From contig NZ_JACJVQ010000032.1 of assembly GCF_014212135.1 (NCBI RefSeq), positions 62,001 through 126,000 of the forward strand: a stretch of 64,000 nt of DNA, written 5' to 3'. The notes under the pieces were generated by a model. That model was not told the DNA's origin and made no database searches. It saw nothing but the letters and a program-made list of their open reading frames with translations. This DNA is from Cohnella thailandensis. GTDB taxonomy: Bacteria > Bacillota > Bacilli > Paenibacillales > Paenibacillaceae. Shown one piece after another: positions 48,268-57,077 of this stretch (positions are counted from its first letter, which is position 1; the number at the start of each line of letters is the position of its first letter). Made by a program: the position numbers and the translations under genes.

Positions 48268-49326
48268 TTGGAGAAAACTTTGGCGGAATTGTTCCGGCAG
48301 CCGCGGGTTCGCAAGTGGGCAGAGAAACCGAATCATCGATTGTCGGTAGGTATCATTCAGGGAGACGACCGAACGGTATGGGAAAAGGGCGCGCCGCGAG
48401 GATCGGGCATAAGCAACGGCTTATACGAAATCGGTTCGATAACCAAAACGATGGTGGGATTGATTCTTGCCATCGGTGAGAAGGAAGGACGGTGGAACTC
48501 GGCGGAGAGGCTTGCGGACCTCGTTCCGGAATGGAAGGAGAGTCCGTTCGCCCGAGAGACCTCTTTGCTTCAGCTTGCCACCCATACTTCGGGACTTCCC
48601 GTCGTTCCAAGCAACCTGAGGGCGACGATAAACGACCGGATGAATCCATACTCCGGTTATACGGAGCGGCATCTAAACGAAAGCGTCCTGTCCGAGAAAA
48701 AGAGACAAACGGGCTCGCATCGCTACTCGAATTACGGATTCGGATTGCTGGGTTGGGCTCTCGCCAGACGCTTAGGGATGAGCTTAAACGACATGATCGG
48801 GAGCTGCATCGCCGAACCGTTCGGCATGACGAATACCGGAGTCGCGTCTTCGGGATCGCTGTCGGCCTCTTTGGTTCCCGTCTACCGGGCGAGCGGCAAG
48901 CCGACGAGACATTGGGACTTCTCGGATGCGTTAGGCGGTGCCGGCGCCGTACGTTCCACGATAGACGATATGCTGCTTTATCTGGAAGCCCACCTGAACG
49001 AGTCGGAGGAGGAGCCGATGGGGAGGGCGATCGCATTGGCTGTGCAAGAGCACCAAGCTCTCATGCCCAAGCGGGGAATCGGGGTCGGTTACGCATGGAT
49101 GAGGTACCGGGAGAAGGATGGAACTCTTACCCATTGGCATAATGGCGGCACGTACGGCTCGAGCTCCTTTATCTCCTTTAACCGGGAGAACAGAACGGGA
49201 TTTGTCGTCCTATCCAACTATGGCTCTTCCGCCTGGAGCCAACTGGCGCCGATGCTCGGGATTAAGCCTATGTCCGTTGACGGATTCGCATCGATGCTCA
49301 ATAAAGAACTTTACGAATTGAAATAA
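48268..49326 (+). CDS. Beta-lactamase-fold serine hydrolase (class C/penicillin-binding type)
   Basis: 352 residues with TTG start after GAGGGGGAACC. Catalytic motifs of the serine beta-lactamase/DD-peptidase fold: S57-I-T-K60 in YEIGSITKTMVG, RYSNYGFGLLG (Tyr-x-Asn, about 152) and HNGGTYGSSSF (third motif, about 292). There is no signal peptide, so it is probably cytoplasmic and more likely an esterase or peptidase than a beta-lactamase. Stand-alone gene ending in a strong hairpin. Confidence 0.88.
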   Translation: MEKTLAELFRQPRVRKWAEKPNHRLSVGIIQGDDRTVWEKGAPRGSGISNGLYEIGSITKTMVGLILAIGEKEGRWNSAERLADLVPEWKESPFARETSLLQLATHTSGLPVVPSNLRATINDRMNPYSGYTERHLNESVLSEKKRQTGSHRYSNYGFGLLGWALARRLGMSLNDMIGSCIAEPFGMTNTGVASSGSLSASLVPVYRASGKPTRHWDFSDALGGAGAVRSTIDDMLLYLEAHLNESEEEPMGRAIALAVQEHQALMPKRGIGVGYAWMRYREKDGTLTHWHNGGTYGSSSFISFNRENRTGFVVLSNYGSSAWSQLAPMLGIKPMSVDGFASMLNKELYELK

Positions 49327-49328
49327 GA

Positions 49329-49360
49329 AAGAGGGGCGTCTCCGTCGAGACGTCCCTCTT
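49329..49360. terminator. Bidirectional intrinsic terminator
   Basis: AAGAGGGGCGTCTC (49329-49342), loop CGTC, GAGACGTCCCTCTT (49347-49360), 14 pairs with one G-U, between convergent genes. Confidence 0.8.
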
Positions 49361-49375
49361 GCAGTCTAAGCGATT

Positions 49376-50404
49376 TTACCGTACGTAAATCCCTCTTTCA
49401 TATTGAACGGGAGGCTCGACCTTCCGAGCCACCGCGCGGATCGCGTGCATCGCCCAATAGGGATCGTCCAGCATGCCGCGGCCTATGGCGACGAGGTCGG
49501 CGTCTCCGTTGGCGAGCGCCGCTTCCGCGACATACGGATCCTCCAGGATACCGACCGCGATAACGGGCACGCCTAGTTCATGTCTATAAGCGCGGGCGAA
49601 CGGTACCTGGTAGCCGGGATGGTTGCCGGGCTTGCGCTTGCCGGCCGGAGCTTCTCCGCCGCTGGAGACGTGGAAGACATCGACGCCGGCTTCCTTGTAG
49701 CTATGGGCCATCCGAAGGGAATGCTCCAAATCATAGCCTCCGTCCATGTATTCGACGGCCGAGATTCGGAAGATGAGCGGCATATCGTCCGGCATGACGC
49801 TTCGGACGGCTTGTATGACTTCCACGCCGAACCTCGACAGATCCTGGCCGTATTCGTCCGCGCGGTCGTTGATGCCCGGAGAGTGGAACTGATGAATCAG
49901 ATAACCGTGCGCTCCGTGCAGCTCGATAACGTCGAAACCAGCCTCCACGGCGCGGCGAGTCGCTTCCTTGAACTTGACGACCATCCCGCGAACCTCTTCG
50001 GTCGAGAGGGCGCGCGGCGGATTCTTGATGCCTTGGACCGGAATGCCGGAAGCTCCGACCGGCTGCGCGGCATCCTCGGCCTTGCGGCCGGCATGCGCGA
50101 TCTGAACGCCGATCTTGGCGCCGTATTTATGCACCTCGTCGACGATTCTCTTGAAGGCGGGAATCTGCTCGTCCGACCATAACCCCAGATCTTTCGAGGT
50201 AATGCGGCCGTCCGGCTCGACGTCGGTCATCTCCACGATGAGGAGTCCGGCGCCGCCGACGGCTCTGGAGACATAATGAACGAAGTGCCAATCGTTAGGG
50301 ATTCCGTCAAGCGCGTCGACCGAATATTGACACATCGGGGGCATTACGATGCGGTTTTTTAAAGTCAGTCCTTTCAACGACCAAGGTTGATCCAGATAGC
50401 TCAT
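49376..50404 (-). CDS. namA: NADPH dehydrogenase, old yellow enzyme family (NamA/YqjM-like)
   Basis: 342 residues, TIM barrel. KNRIVMPPMCQYSVD contains the Cys and Tyr characteristic of the YqjM class; WHFVHYVSRAVGGAGLLIVEMTDVEPDGRIT, GVQIAHAGRK, and ELHGAHGYLIHQFHSPGINDRADEYG (His/Asn-type substrate site) follow, with FMN phosphate loop VAIGRGMLDDPYWAMHA at the end. It reduces activated carbon-carbon double bonds, nitroesters and similar electrophiles with NADPH, a detoxification role in Bacillus. Confidence 0.93.
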   Translation of the reverse strand: MSYLDQPWSLKGLTLKNRIVMPPMCQYSVDALDGIPNDWHFVHYVSRAVGGAGLLIVEMTDVEPDGRITSKDLGLWSDEQIPAFKRIVDEVHKYGAKIGVQIAHAGRKAEDAAQPVGASGIPVQGIKNPPRALSTEEVRGMVVKFKEATRRAVEAGFDVIELHGAHGYLIHQFHSPGINDRADEYGQDLSRFGVEVIQAVRSVMPDDMPLIFRISAVEYMDGGYDLEHSLRMAHSYKEAGVDVFHVSSGGEAPAGKRKPGNHPGYQVPFARAYRHELGVPVIAVGILEDPYVAEAALANGDADLVAIGRGMLDDPYWAMHAIRAVARKVEPPVQYERGIYVR

Positions 50405-50570
50405 TCCATCCGCTCCTTATCCAATCGTTTTTTACTGTGTTTGACGTTAATACTATAAGGATAAAGGAGGCTTTTCAACCAAGCTTCTTTTTATCTTGCT
50501 TTTCTTATGGGAATGCGAAACAATATTAGCATGGAAAAAGCGACACGCATATCAGGAGGCTGGCGAACAG

Positions 50571-50780
50571 GTGAATAGCACGCTCTGGCTGGTGGTTGCC
50601 GTCGTTGTCGTGATGATAGCGGGACTTATCGGCACGATCATGATCGGACAATCCCCAAGCAACCGGGAGGAGAACTCTCAATACTCCAGAAATTCGGGTA
50701 AGATCTGGGCGAATCTGACCTGGATTTACGCGATCGGGATGATCCTCGTCGTGCTGCTCGTGATCTGGTTATTTCAATAG
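50571..50780 (+). CDS. Small two-helix membrane protein
   Basis: 69 residues from GTG 50571, 11 bases after AGGAGG. Helices at about 5-25 (LWLVVAVVVVMIAGLIGTIMIG) and 47-68 (WIYAIGMILVVLLVIWLF) flank a polar loop SPSNREENSQYSRNSGK. I know no function. It has its own terminator. Confidence 0.7.
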   Translation: MNSTLWLVVAVVVVMIAGLIGTIMIGQSPSNREENSQYSRNSGKIWANLTWIYAIGMILVVLLVIWLFQ

Positions 50781-50796
50781 ATCGGGATATCGTCAT

Positions 50797-50823
50797 AAGG
50801 GTCGCTCCGATGCGGCTCTTTTT
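50797..50823 (+). terminator. Intrinsic terminator
   Basis: AAGGGTCGC (50797-50805) pairs with GCGGCTCTT (50812-50820) with two G-U pairs, followed by TTT. Confidence 0.65.
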
Positions 50824-50919
50824 AATTGGTTAAGAAAAAGCTGTAACCCGAATCATAGACGTGTCTCGGAACTTTCATTATCATAAGAACCAAATCTACC
50901 CGGACGGGAGACGTTAATC

Positions 50920-52209
50920 ATGCCATCGAACGAAATGCAGCCAGCCCAGCAGCTTCTCCTGCTCATGGAGCGAATTTACCGGTACGGGATGACGACGACC
51001 TCCGGAGGCAATCTGTCGATCCGCGGGGCCGACGGGGATATTTGGATTACGCCGTCGGGAGTGGACAAGGGAGCGTTGACCGCGGAAGACATGGTATGCG
51101 TGCAAGCGGACGGTTCGGTTCGGGGCAAGCACAAGCCCTCCAGCGAATTTCCGTTTCACCGTTTGATTTACGAGACGAGGCCCGATTTGCGGGCGATCGT
51201 CCATGCGCATCCGCCGGCGCTCGTCTCCTTCAGCATCGTAAGGCGGATTCCCGATACCCGGCTGCTCCCGAACGAACGGCTGATTTGCGGACGGATCGGA
51301 ATGGCGCCGTATGCGCTTCCCGGAAGCGAAGAGCTCGGCCGCAACATCGCCAAGGTATTCGGGGAAGGCGTCAACTCGGTCATGCTGGAGAATCACGGCG
51401 TCGTGGTCGGAGGCCAAGACCTCTTCGAAGCGTTCCGCGTGTTCGAGACGCTGGACTATTGCGCCAGGCTGGAGATCGAAGCATCGAGAATCGGGCGTCC
51501 GACTCTGCTGACCGACGAGGATTACGAAATCGTCAAGAAGAGCGCGTTGTCGCTGCCCGCACACCGCAGCGAAGGCATCGACGCGAGCGAGCTGGAGATC
51601 CGGCGCACGATGTGCGGATTCATTCGCAGAGCCTACGACCAGGGACTGTTCACCAGCACGCAGGGAACGTTCTCCCAGCGCTTGAACGGGACGGATTTTC
51701 TGATCACTCCTTACGGGATCGATCGCAAGTACCTGCAGCCGGAGGAGCTCGTTCGCGTCCGGAACGGGACGAGCGAGGAAGGAAAGCTTCCCAGCCAGTC
51801 CGTTCGTTTCCATCAAGCGATCTACGAGCAGCAGAAGCATGTCGATTCGGTTATCCTGGCGCATCCGCCGTACATCATGGCCTTCGCCGTAACGGATCTG
51901 CCGTTCGACTCCCGGACGATTCCGGAGAGCTATATCCTGCTTCGCGGGATGCCCAAGCTATCCTTCGAATCTTTATATAACGAGCCGGAGGAGACCGCCG
52001 CGCTGTTCAAGCCGAACACGCCGATCGCCATCGTCCGCAACAACTGTATCGTCGTTACGGGCCAAGGCTTGCTGAACACGTTCGATCGCCTGGAGGTCGC
52101 CGAATACAGCGCCAAGTCGATTCTCTCCGCGCGCGCCCTCGGACATGTGGCTCCTATCGAAGACGACGAGATCCGGGATTTGAAGCAGGCCTTTAAACTG
52201 GAGGATTAA
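50920..52209 (+). CDS. Duplicated class II aldolase/adducin-family protein
   Basis: 429 residues made of two tandem class II aldolase domains. Domain 1 (about 1-210) has all metal and catalytic residues: Glu in PSSEFPFH, the HxH of VHAHPP and the third His in LENHGVVVGG. Domain 2 (about 225-429) repeats the layout (TSTQGTFSQRLNGTDFLITPYGID, SQSVRFHQAIYE, ILAHPPYIM, RNNCIVVTG) but has lost the Glu, the first His and the last His. So only the first half should bind zinc and cleave or epimerise a sugar phosphate; the second may be structural. Substrate unknown. Single-gene unit with a terminator. Confidence 0.88.
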   Translation: MPSNEMQPAQQLLLLMERIYRYGMTTTSGGNLSIRGADGDIWITPSGVDKGALTAEDMVCVQADGSVRGKHKPSSEFPFHRLIYETRPDLRAIVHAHPPALVSFSIVRRIPDTRLLPNERLICGRIGMAPYALPGSEELGRNIAKVFGEGVNSVMLENHGVVVGGQDLFEAFRVFETLDYCARLEIEASRIGRPTLLTDEDYEIVKKSALSLPAHRSEGIDASELEIRRTMCGFIRRAYDQGLFTSTQGTFSQRLNGTDFLITPYGIDRKYLQPEELVRVRNGTSEEGKLPSQSVRFHQAIYEQQKHVDSVILAHPPYIMAFAVTDLPFDSRTIPESYILLRGMPKLSFESLYNEPEETAALFKPNTPIAIVRNNCIVVTGQGLLNTFDRLEVAEYSAKSILSARALGHVAPIEDDEIRDLKQAFKLED

Positions 52210-52246
52210 CTTTACCCGACTTCCGACTACAAACAATCGGATGGGA

Positions 52247-52280
52247 AGGACCGATTCGGCTTAGGCCGCAATCGGTCTTT
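52247..52280 (+). terminator. Intrinsic terminator after the aldolase gene
   Basis: GACCGATT (52249-52256) pairs with AATCGGTC (52270-52277), with an inner GGC/GCC pair, flanked by AAG and CTTTCTT. Confidence 0.75.
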
Positions 52281-52348
52281 CTTCGTTCGCTCCGCATATA
52301 TTCCCTATTAGAAGATTGTCCGACAAGCAAGCCTTTTTGGAGGGATCT

Positions 52349-54562
52349 ATGCGTAACCTTCAGGTTCAAATTACCGGGATGACCTGCAGCGCATGCTCGG
52401 CCCGGATCGAGAAGTCGCTGAACAAGCTGGAGGGCGTGAAGACGGCTTCCGTAAGCTTGGCGACCTCCCAAGCCTCGGTTCAATGGGAGGGAGCCACGGC
52501 AAGCGAGGAGCTCGTCGTCGAGAGAATTCGCAAGCTCGGCTACGGGGCGGAGATTCTCAGGGGGGACGGGAGGAATCCGGCGGAGCTCGAGACCCGGGCT
52601 TATCGCAACCGTTTCATCGCCTCCGCGCTGCTGTCGATACCCTTGTTCGCCGCGATGGCAGGGCACTTTCTTGAGCCCTACGGCATTCATACGCCGGAGC
52701 TGTTCCAGGTCCCTCTGATCCAAATGATCCTCGCTTCCGTGCTTCTGCTGTATGCCGGCTTTCCCTTCTATCTGGGAGCTTATCATGCGCTGAAGCAGGG
52801 CATGCCCAACATGGACGTTCTGATCGCGATGAGCACGGCGGTCGCATACTTCTACAGCCATTATCAAGCGTTCAAGCCGGGAATCGGCCGAATGGACGCG
52901 CATGTCCTGCACGGACATCCGCCGCTTTACTTCGATTCGATCGCCATGATCCTCGTGTCCGTTACGTTAGGCAAGTGGCTGGAGTCGATCGCCAAAGGCA
53001 ACGCCGCCCGGAGCCTGACTTCCTTGCGGGAACGGAGGGCGCAAGTGGTTCGGGTCGTTCGCGGCAGCGGAAGGAGCACGATCCCCATAGGAGAGCTAGC
53101 GCCGGGAGAACGGTTCGAGGTTCTCTCTTCCGAATGGGTTCCCTTGGACGGCGTCATCCTGGAAGGAACGGCGGAGGCCGACGAATCGCTGTTGACAGGC
53201 GAAGAGAGCGTAGCGGTTAAACGGGCGGGAGAACGCGTCTATGCGGGCACGCGCCTCGTAAGCGGACGATTGCAGGTTCAGTCCGACGACAGGGGCTCGG
53301 AATCGAGGCTGTCTCGCATGATCGCATTCGTCGAGAATGCCCAGCATAGCAAGCCGAAGATCGAGAGAAAGGTAGACCGGGTCGCCGCGTTCTTCGTGCC
53401 TTCCATTATCGCTTTATCCATGCTGACTTTTGCGGGCTGGTGGTTCCGGGCAAGCCCGACGGAAGCCGTGGATCCCGCGATGGCGGTGCTGCTGGTCGCC
53501 TGTCCCTGCGCGCTGGGGCTCGCGACCCCGATCTCGATGCTGATCGGATCGAGCCTCGCGCTCCGAAGCGGCATCGTCGTCAAGGAAGCGAGCAAGCTGG
53601 AGGCTCTGAGCCAAGCGAACGTCTTCGTGTTCGACAAGACCGGCACGCTCACGATCGGCAAGCCTGCCGTATCGGACATCGAGGCATCGCTTCTTCCTCC
53701 GATGACGCTGCTTCGGCTCGCCGCGGCATTGGAGCAAGCCTCGGACCATCCGCTCGCTCAAGCCGTCGTACGCGAAGCGAGAGCGCGCAGGCTGCTCCTG
53801 GCGCCGGCGAAGGAGGTCTCGGAATATCCGGGAAGAGGGATAACGGGGATCGTCGAAGGCAAGAGAGTCGTGCTGGGACGCGCCGCATGGCTGTCCGAAC
53901 AGGGGATCGCCATGCCGTTGTCTACCTCTGCAGGCTCGGATGGGAGCCCGCATTCCGTTCTTCATTTCGCCATGGACGGCAAGTGGAGGGGAACGATCCG
54001 GTTCCGGGACCAAGTTCGCGACGATGCGGGCGCCGCCATTGCGGAGCTCGCGCGATACGGAGAGATCTGGATGGCCTCCGGAGATCGCGGCGAGGCGGCG
54101 GCCAAGATCGCGGCGAAGCTGGGAATTCTTAACGTTCGGGCGGAGCTGCTTCCGGAGCAGAAGCTGGAGCTCTTGCTCGAACTGCAGAAGACGGGAGGGA
54201 GAGTCGTCATGATCGGCGACGGCGCGAACGATTCGGCCGCGCTGGCGGCCGCGGACGTGGGTATCTCGATGGCGGGAGGCAACGAGGCGGCGCTGCAGGC
54301 AGGCGACGTCGTCATCTCGGCGGGCAAGCTCTCCCGGGTAAGCGAAGGCTATCGGATCGCCAGACGGACGATGCGGAACGTCAAGCAGAACTTGACGCTG
54401 GCGCTTCTCTACAATGCCGTCATGATCCCGCTTGCCGTCTTCGGCTTGCTGGACCCGCGCGTTGCGTGCATCGGAATGGCATCGAGCTCCCTGATGGTCG
54501 TCGGCAATTCGCTCCGGCTTGCGAGGCGGACGACTCCGGCATTCAGAGGCAACGGATCATGA
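52349..54562 (+). CDS. Copper-type P1B ATPase (CopA/CcoI-like)
   Basis: 737 residues from ATG 52349 (GGAGGG six bases upstream). One N-terminal heavy-metal domain with GMTCSACSARIE (CxxC near residue 13), eight membrane helices, transport motif CPCALGLATP, phosphorylation loop DKTGTLT, nucleotide-binding SDHPLAQAV and hinge GDGANDSAALAAADVGISM. It pumps Cu(I) across the membrane. The gene overlaps by four bases one for a DsbD_2-type membrane protein, and a FixH-like gene follows on the other strand; this set resembles the CcoGHIS modules that deliver copper to haem-copper oxidases, so it may serve oxidase assembly rather than efflux. No copper regulator is adjacent. Confidence 0.9.
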   Translation: MRNLQVQITGMTCSACSARIEKSLNKLEGVKTASVSLATSQASVQWEGATASEELVVERIRKLGYGAEILRGDGRNPAELETRAYRNRFIASALLSIPLFAAMAGHFLEPYGIHTPELFQVPLIQMILASVLLLYAGFPFYLGAYHALKQGMPNMDVLIAMSTAVAYFYSHYQAFKPGIGRMDAHVLHGHPPLYFDSIAMILVSVTLGKWLESIAKGNAARSLTSLRERRAQVVRVVRGSGRSTIPIGELAPGERFEVLSSEWVPLDGVILEGTAEADESLLTGEESVAVKRAGERVYAGTRLVSGRLQVQSDDRGSESRLSRMIAFVENAQHSKPKIERKVDRVAAFFVPSIIALSMLTFAGWWFRASPTEAVDPAMAVLLVACPCALGLATPISMLIGSSLALRSGIVVKEASKLEALSQANVFVFDKTGTLTIGKPAVSDIEASLLPPMTLLRLAAALEQASDHPLAQAVVREARARRLLLAPAKEVSEYPGRGITGIVEGKRVVLGRAAWLSEQGIAMPLSTSAGSDGSPHSVLHFAMDGKWRGTIRFRDQVRDDAGAAIAELARYGEIWMASGDRGEAAAKIAAKLGILNVRAELLPEQKLELLLELQKTGGRVVMIGDGANDSAALAAADVGISMAGGNEAALQAGDVVISAGKLSRVSEGYRIARRTMRNVKQNLTLALLYNAVMIPLAVFGLLDPRVACIGMASSSLMVVGNSLRLARRTTPAFRGNGS

Positions 54563-55239
54563 CCGGGGACGACGCGATCGTTGCCGTGCTGGCCGGATTG
54601 ACGGGAGCTCCCCATTGCATCGTCATGTGCGGGGGGATCGGAGCGTCCATCGCCATGGAAGCCAGAAGAAGCGCGGCCGTGTCTTTGGCTTTTTATCATG
54701 TCGGCCGGATTTTGACTTACGCGATAACGGGCGCTTTGATGGGGGCGGCCGGTTCGTTCCTTAACCTCGCGGGCCGGTTCGTCGGCTTGCAGGGAGCGGC
54801 CAGCATCCTCGGCGGAGTCTTTATTCTGCTATGGGCATGGCGCAAGTTCACCTTGCCGCTTCATGCCATTCGCTTCCCGGGCCATGAACGGTTGAAGCGG
54901 CTGTCGGGCTCGTCCGGCTCCTCTTGGGAATACGTGTCCATCTTTTTAACCGGCTTGCTGCTCGGCTTGCTCCCATGCGGCCTTACCTACGCGATGCAAA
55001 TGAACGCCGCCGCGACGGGAAATGTCGCGGACGGCTTTCTGATCATGCTCGTCTTCGGCTTGACGACCTTCCCCATGCTGTTCGCGTTCGCTCTGTCCGC
55101 CAAAGGCATAAGCAAGAAATGGAGAAAGCAACTGAGGGGAGCGGGGCAGAACCTGGCCATTCTGATGGGCATTCTCTCCATTATGAAAGGGCTGAGCGCG
55201 AACGGCTGGATCCCGTCGATTCATCCTTGGCTATGGTGA
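54559..55239 (+). CDS. Sulfite-exporter TauE/SafE-like (DsbD_2) membrane protein
   Basis: 226 residues from ATG 54559, overlapping the ATPase stop (ATGA). Six membrane helices; signature GAPHCIVMCGGIGASI in the first helix and LGLLPCGLTYAMQMNAA in the fourth, the paired Cys/Pro motifs of the DsbD_2 family. Proteins of this family beside CcoI/CopA ATPases take part in copper handling for cytochrome oxidase maturation in many bacteria. Its role here is inferred from that context. Confidence 0.85.
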   Translation: MTGDDAIVAVLAGLTGAPHCIVMCGGIGASIAMEARRSAAVSLAFYHVGRILTYAITGALMGAAGSFLNLAGRFVGLQGAASILGGVFILLWAWRKFTLPLHAIRFPGHERLKRLSGSSGSSWEYVSIFLTGLLLGLLPCGLTYAMQMNAAATGNVADGFLIMLVFGLTTFPMLFAFALSAKGISKKWRKQLRGAGQNLAILMGILSIMKGLSANGWIPSIHPWLW

Positions 55240-55252
55240 GCATTCGCTTGTT

Positions 55253-55678
55253 TTATACCACCTTGTAGTCGTGAAGCAGGACAAATTCGTCCGAACCGAT
55301 CCGAACCCGGGTCTCCGCGACCCAACGGCCGCTCATCACCGGCACGAGCGTTCCCTCGTAGCCGGAGCCTTGAGAGCTCCGCTCTACCTTGGCCGTAAAG
55401 ATTCCGCAGAACATCTTCGGCATCCAGGATTTGATCTGGATGCTTGTCGCTTCGACGTTCGCGCCGCCGACGTCGGTGACCGTGACGAGGAATTGCTTCT
55501 CTTCCATGGGAGAAGAGCGCGCCTCGAGCGTTCTCACTTCGATTCGATAACCGTTCTTCTCCAGCGTGCTGACCAGGGGGACGGGGGAAGCCTCTCCGGA
55601 ACGGGACAGCCAAACGACGATTCCAAGGCAGATAACGAGGGCGATCGGCCAAATTCCTTTTTTGAGCAATCGCGACAT
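55253..55678 (-). CDS. FixH/YtkA-like membrane-anchored protein
   Basis: 141 residues: one N-terminal membrane helix (about 9-25, GIWPIALVICLGIVVWL) and an extracytoplasmic beta-sandwich with KQFLVTVTDVGGANVEATSIQIKSWMPKMFCGIFTAKVERSSQGSGYEGTLVPVMSGRWVAETRV. The order strand, x-MPxM-x, GxYxxxxxPVMxGxW is that of FixH/YtkA-like proteins; here Met and Cys (MPKMFCG) could bind copper. It is convergent with the DsbD_2 gene (13 bases between stops), not in the same operon, but likely belongs to the same copper module. Confidence 0.7.
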   Translation of the reverse strand: MSRLLKKGIWPIALVICLGIVVWLSRSGEASPVPLVSTLEKNGYRIEVRTLEARSSPMEEKQFLVTVTDVGGANVEATSIQIKSWMPKMFCGIFTAKVERSSQGSGYEGTLVPVMSGRWVAETRVRIGSDEFVLLHDYKVV

Positions 55679-55733
55679 GCTTAATCGCCTCCTTCAACCT
55701 CTATATAGGTATGCGTCTAATCAACGCAAAAAG

Positions 55734-55763
55734 AAGCCCCTGCCGCGAAAAGAGCAGGGGCTT
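55734..55763 (-). terminator. Terminator of the SMR operon
   Basis: AAGCCCCTGC (55734-55743) and GCAGGGGCTT (55754-55763) are perfect 10-bp arms; on the minus strand the stem is followed by CTTTTTG. It ends the tetR-SMR-SMR transcript. Confidence 0.8.
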
Positions 55764-55825
55764 GTCGTCTCTGACGAGAAGGGAAGAGGCTTATGTCGAC
55801 TGCAAGTTCGATCGGCGACCGATGG

Positions 55826-56155
55826 TTACCCTTCCGCCGTCCGTCCCGAGTTGAGCAGGGCGACGCCGCCGACGATTAGAACGATTCCTAGAACAAGAAC
55901 GAAATTCAGGGGCTCTCCCCAAGCAAGCACGCCGATAACGGTCGTCAGAACGGTGCCTACGCCGGACCAGATCGCATAAGCCGTCCCGAGAGGAACGGTC
56001 TTCATGCACAACGATAGGAAATAAAACGCGAATCCGAAGCCGAGAAGAAAGAGAAGGCTGAAGACCGCGTGACTGAATCCGTCGGACAGCTTAAGCATGG
56101 AAGTGCCGAATACCTCGCCGACGATCGCTAAGGCTAATGCCAAATACCCGTTCAC
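55826..56155 (-). CDS. SMR-family multidrug efflux protein, second subunit
   Basis: 109 residues, four membrane helices. The essential proton- and substrate-binding Glu is E14 in ALAIVGEVFGTSMLKLSDGF, and VPLGTAYAIWSGVGTVLTTVIGVLAWGE is the family's third-helix signature. Paired SMR genes (EbrAB, YkkCD, YvdRS types) usually give a heterodimeric exporter of cationic drugs or guanidinium-like compounds. It is 20 bases from its partner gene. Confidence 0.92.
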   Translation of the reverse strand: MNGYLALALAIVGEVFGTSMLKLSDGFSHAVFSLLFLLGFGFAFYFLSLCMKTVPLGTAYAIWSGVGTVLTTVIGVLAWGEPLNFVLVLGIVLIVGGVALLNSGRTAEG

Positions 56156-56175
56156 TCCGATTCCTCTTTTCCCGG

Positions 56176-56502
56176 TTATTGACTTTCCCTGGCTATCTCC
56201 ACCAAGACGACTCCGGCGATGATCACGAGCATGCCGAGCAGCTTGCGGGCGTTAAGCTTCTCCCTGAACGCGAGAATCCCCGCCACGGCGGTCAGAGCGG
56301 TTCCGAGACCCGCCCAGATCGCGTATGCCGTCCCCAAGGGAAGGTCCTTCAACGCCAACGAAAACAAATAGAAGGACACCGCGTATCCGACGACGAGCAG
56401 AAGGGAAGGGAGCTTTCTCTTGAATCCGTCGGACAGCTTCATCATGGAGCTTCCGAACACTTCGGCGACGATTGCCGAAGCCAGCAGAACATATGCGAGC
56501 AA
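56176..56502 (-). CDS. SMR-family multidrug efflux protein, first subunit
   Basis: 108 residues, four membrane helices, E14 in ASAIVAEVFGSSMMKLSDGF, and LPLGTAYAIWAGLGTALTAVAGILAF. Close homologue of the second subunit and probably its heterodimer partner. Its start lies 13 bases after the TetR stop. The basic loop KRKLPSLLLVV after helix 1 differs from the neutral one in the partner, which fits opposite membrane orientation of the two chains (inference). Confidence 0.92.
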   Translation of the reverse strand: MLAYVLLASAIVAEVFGSSMMKLSDGFKRKLPSLLLVVGYAVSFYLFSLALKDLPLGTAYAIWAGLGTALTAVAGILAFREKLNARKLLGMLVIIAGVVLVEIARESQ

Positions 56503-56515
56503 ACGATTCTCTCCT

Positions 56516-57058
56516 TTACGTTTCGGTCATTTTCTTTAAGGCGTCGATCACCTGGTTCCGCAATTCCGGTTCGAGATTCCCGAGGCCGAATATTTCCGCA
56601 AGCCACAAGCCGTCCACGGCCAATCGGACGATGGTGGCGGCGACCGGATCGATCCCGTCGTTCTCGATGTTCTTCTGCCAGCCCGAATAGCTGGTTCGCA
56701 GCTTGGCCAAGATGTCCGGGTTCGAATAGAGCGAAGCGATCAATGCCGTGCTCAGCTCCTTGGAATGCTCGTTCGCGGCATCCTCGCAGGTGGCTTCGAG
56801 ATAAGCTCTCGTCCAGCGCCCGCCATCGCTCGGCGAATTCTCTACTTTGGCGTTGAGATCGGCGACGAATTGACGGGACGATTCCTTCGCCATGGCGTGA
56901 ATCAATGCCTGTTTGTTGGGGAAATGGTGCAGCAAGCCGCCTTTGCTGACTCCGGCTTCCTTGGCGACGGCGTCCAAAGTCAGCTTCTCGGCGCCAAGCG
57001 TTCTTACGACGTTGCTGGCGGCGGAGAGAATGTCGCCGTATCTCGAATTGCTGTTCAT
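56516..57058 (-). CDS. TetR-family repressor of the SMR efflux genes
   Basis: 180 residues from ATG 57058 (GAGG eight bases upstream; an in-frame GTG at 57067 lies within that site). Helix-turn-helix: ILSAASNVVRTLGAEKLTLDAVAKEAGVSKGGLLHHFPNKQALIHAM. C-terminal helical ligand domain of the TetR_C_13-like type with GWQKNIENDG. First gene of the operon with two SMR exporters, and a perfect palindrome covers its own promoter, so it very likely represses itself and the exporters until an exported compound binds. Confidence 0.9.
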   Translation of the reverse strand: MNSNSRYGDILSAASNVVRTLGAEKLTLDAVAKEAGVSKGGLLHHFPNKQALIHAMAKESSRQFVADLNAKVENSPSDGGRWTRAYLEATCEDAANEHSKELSTALIASLYSNPDILAKLRTSYSGWQKNIENDGIDPVAATIVRLAVDGLWLAEIFGLGNLEPELRNQVIDALKKMTET

Positions 57059-57077
57059 TGCGTTCACCTCGAAAAAA

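Noticed and set aside
48268..49326. Secreted beta-lactamase
   Set aside because: The SxxK, YxN and HxG motifs are present, but there is no signal peptide and the third motif is not KTG; a cytoplasmic serine hydrolase is more likely.
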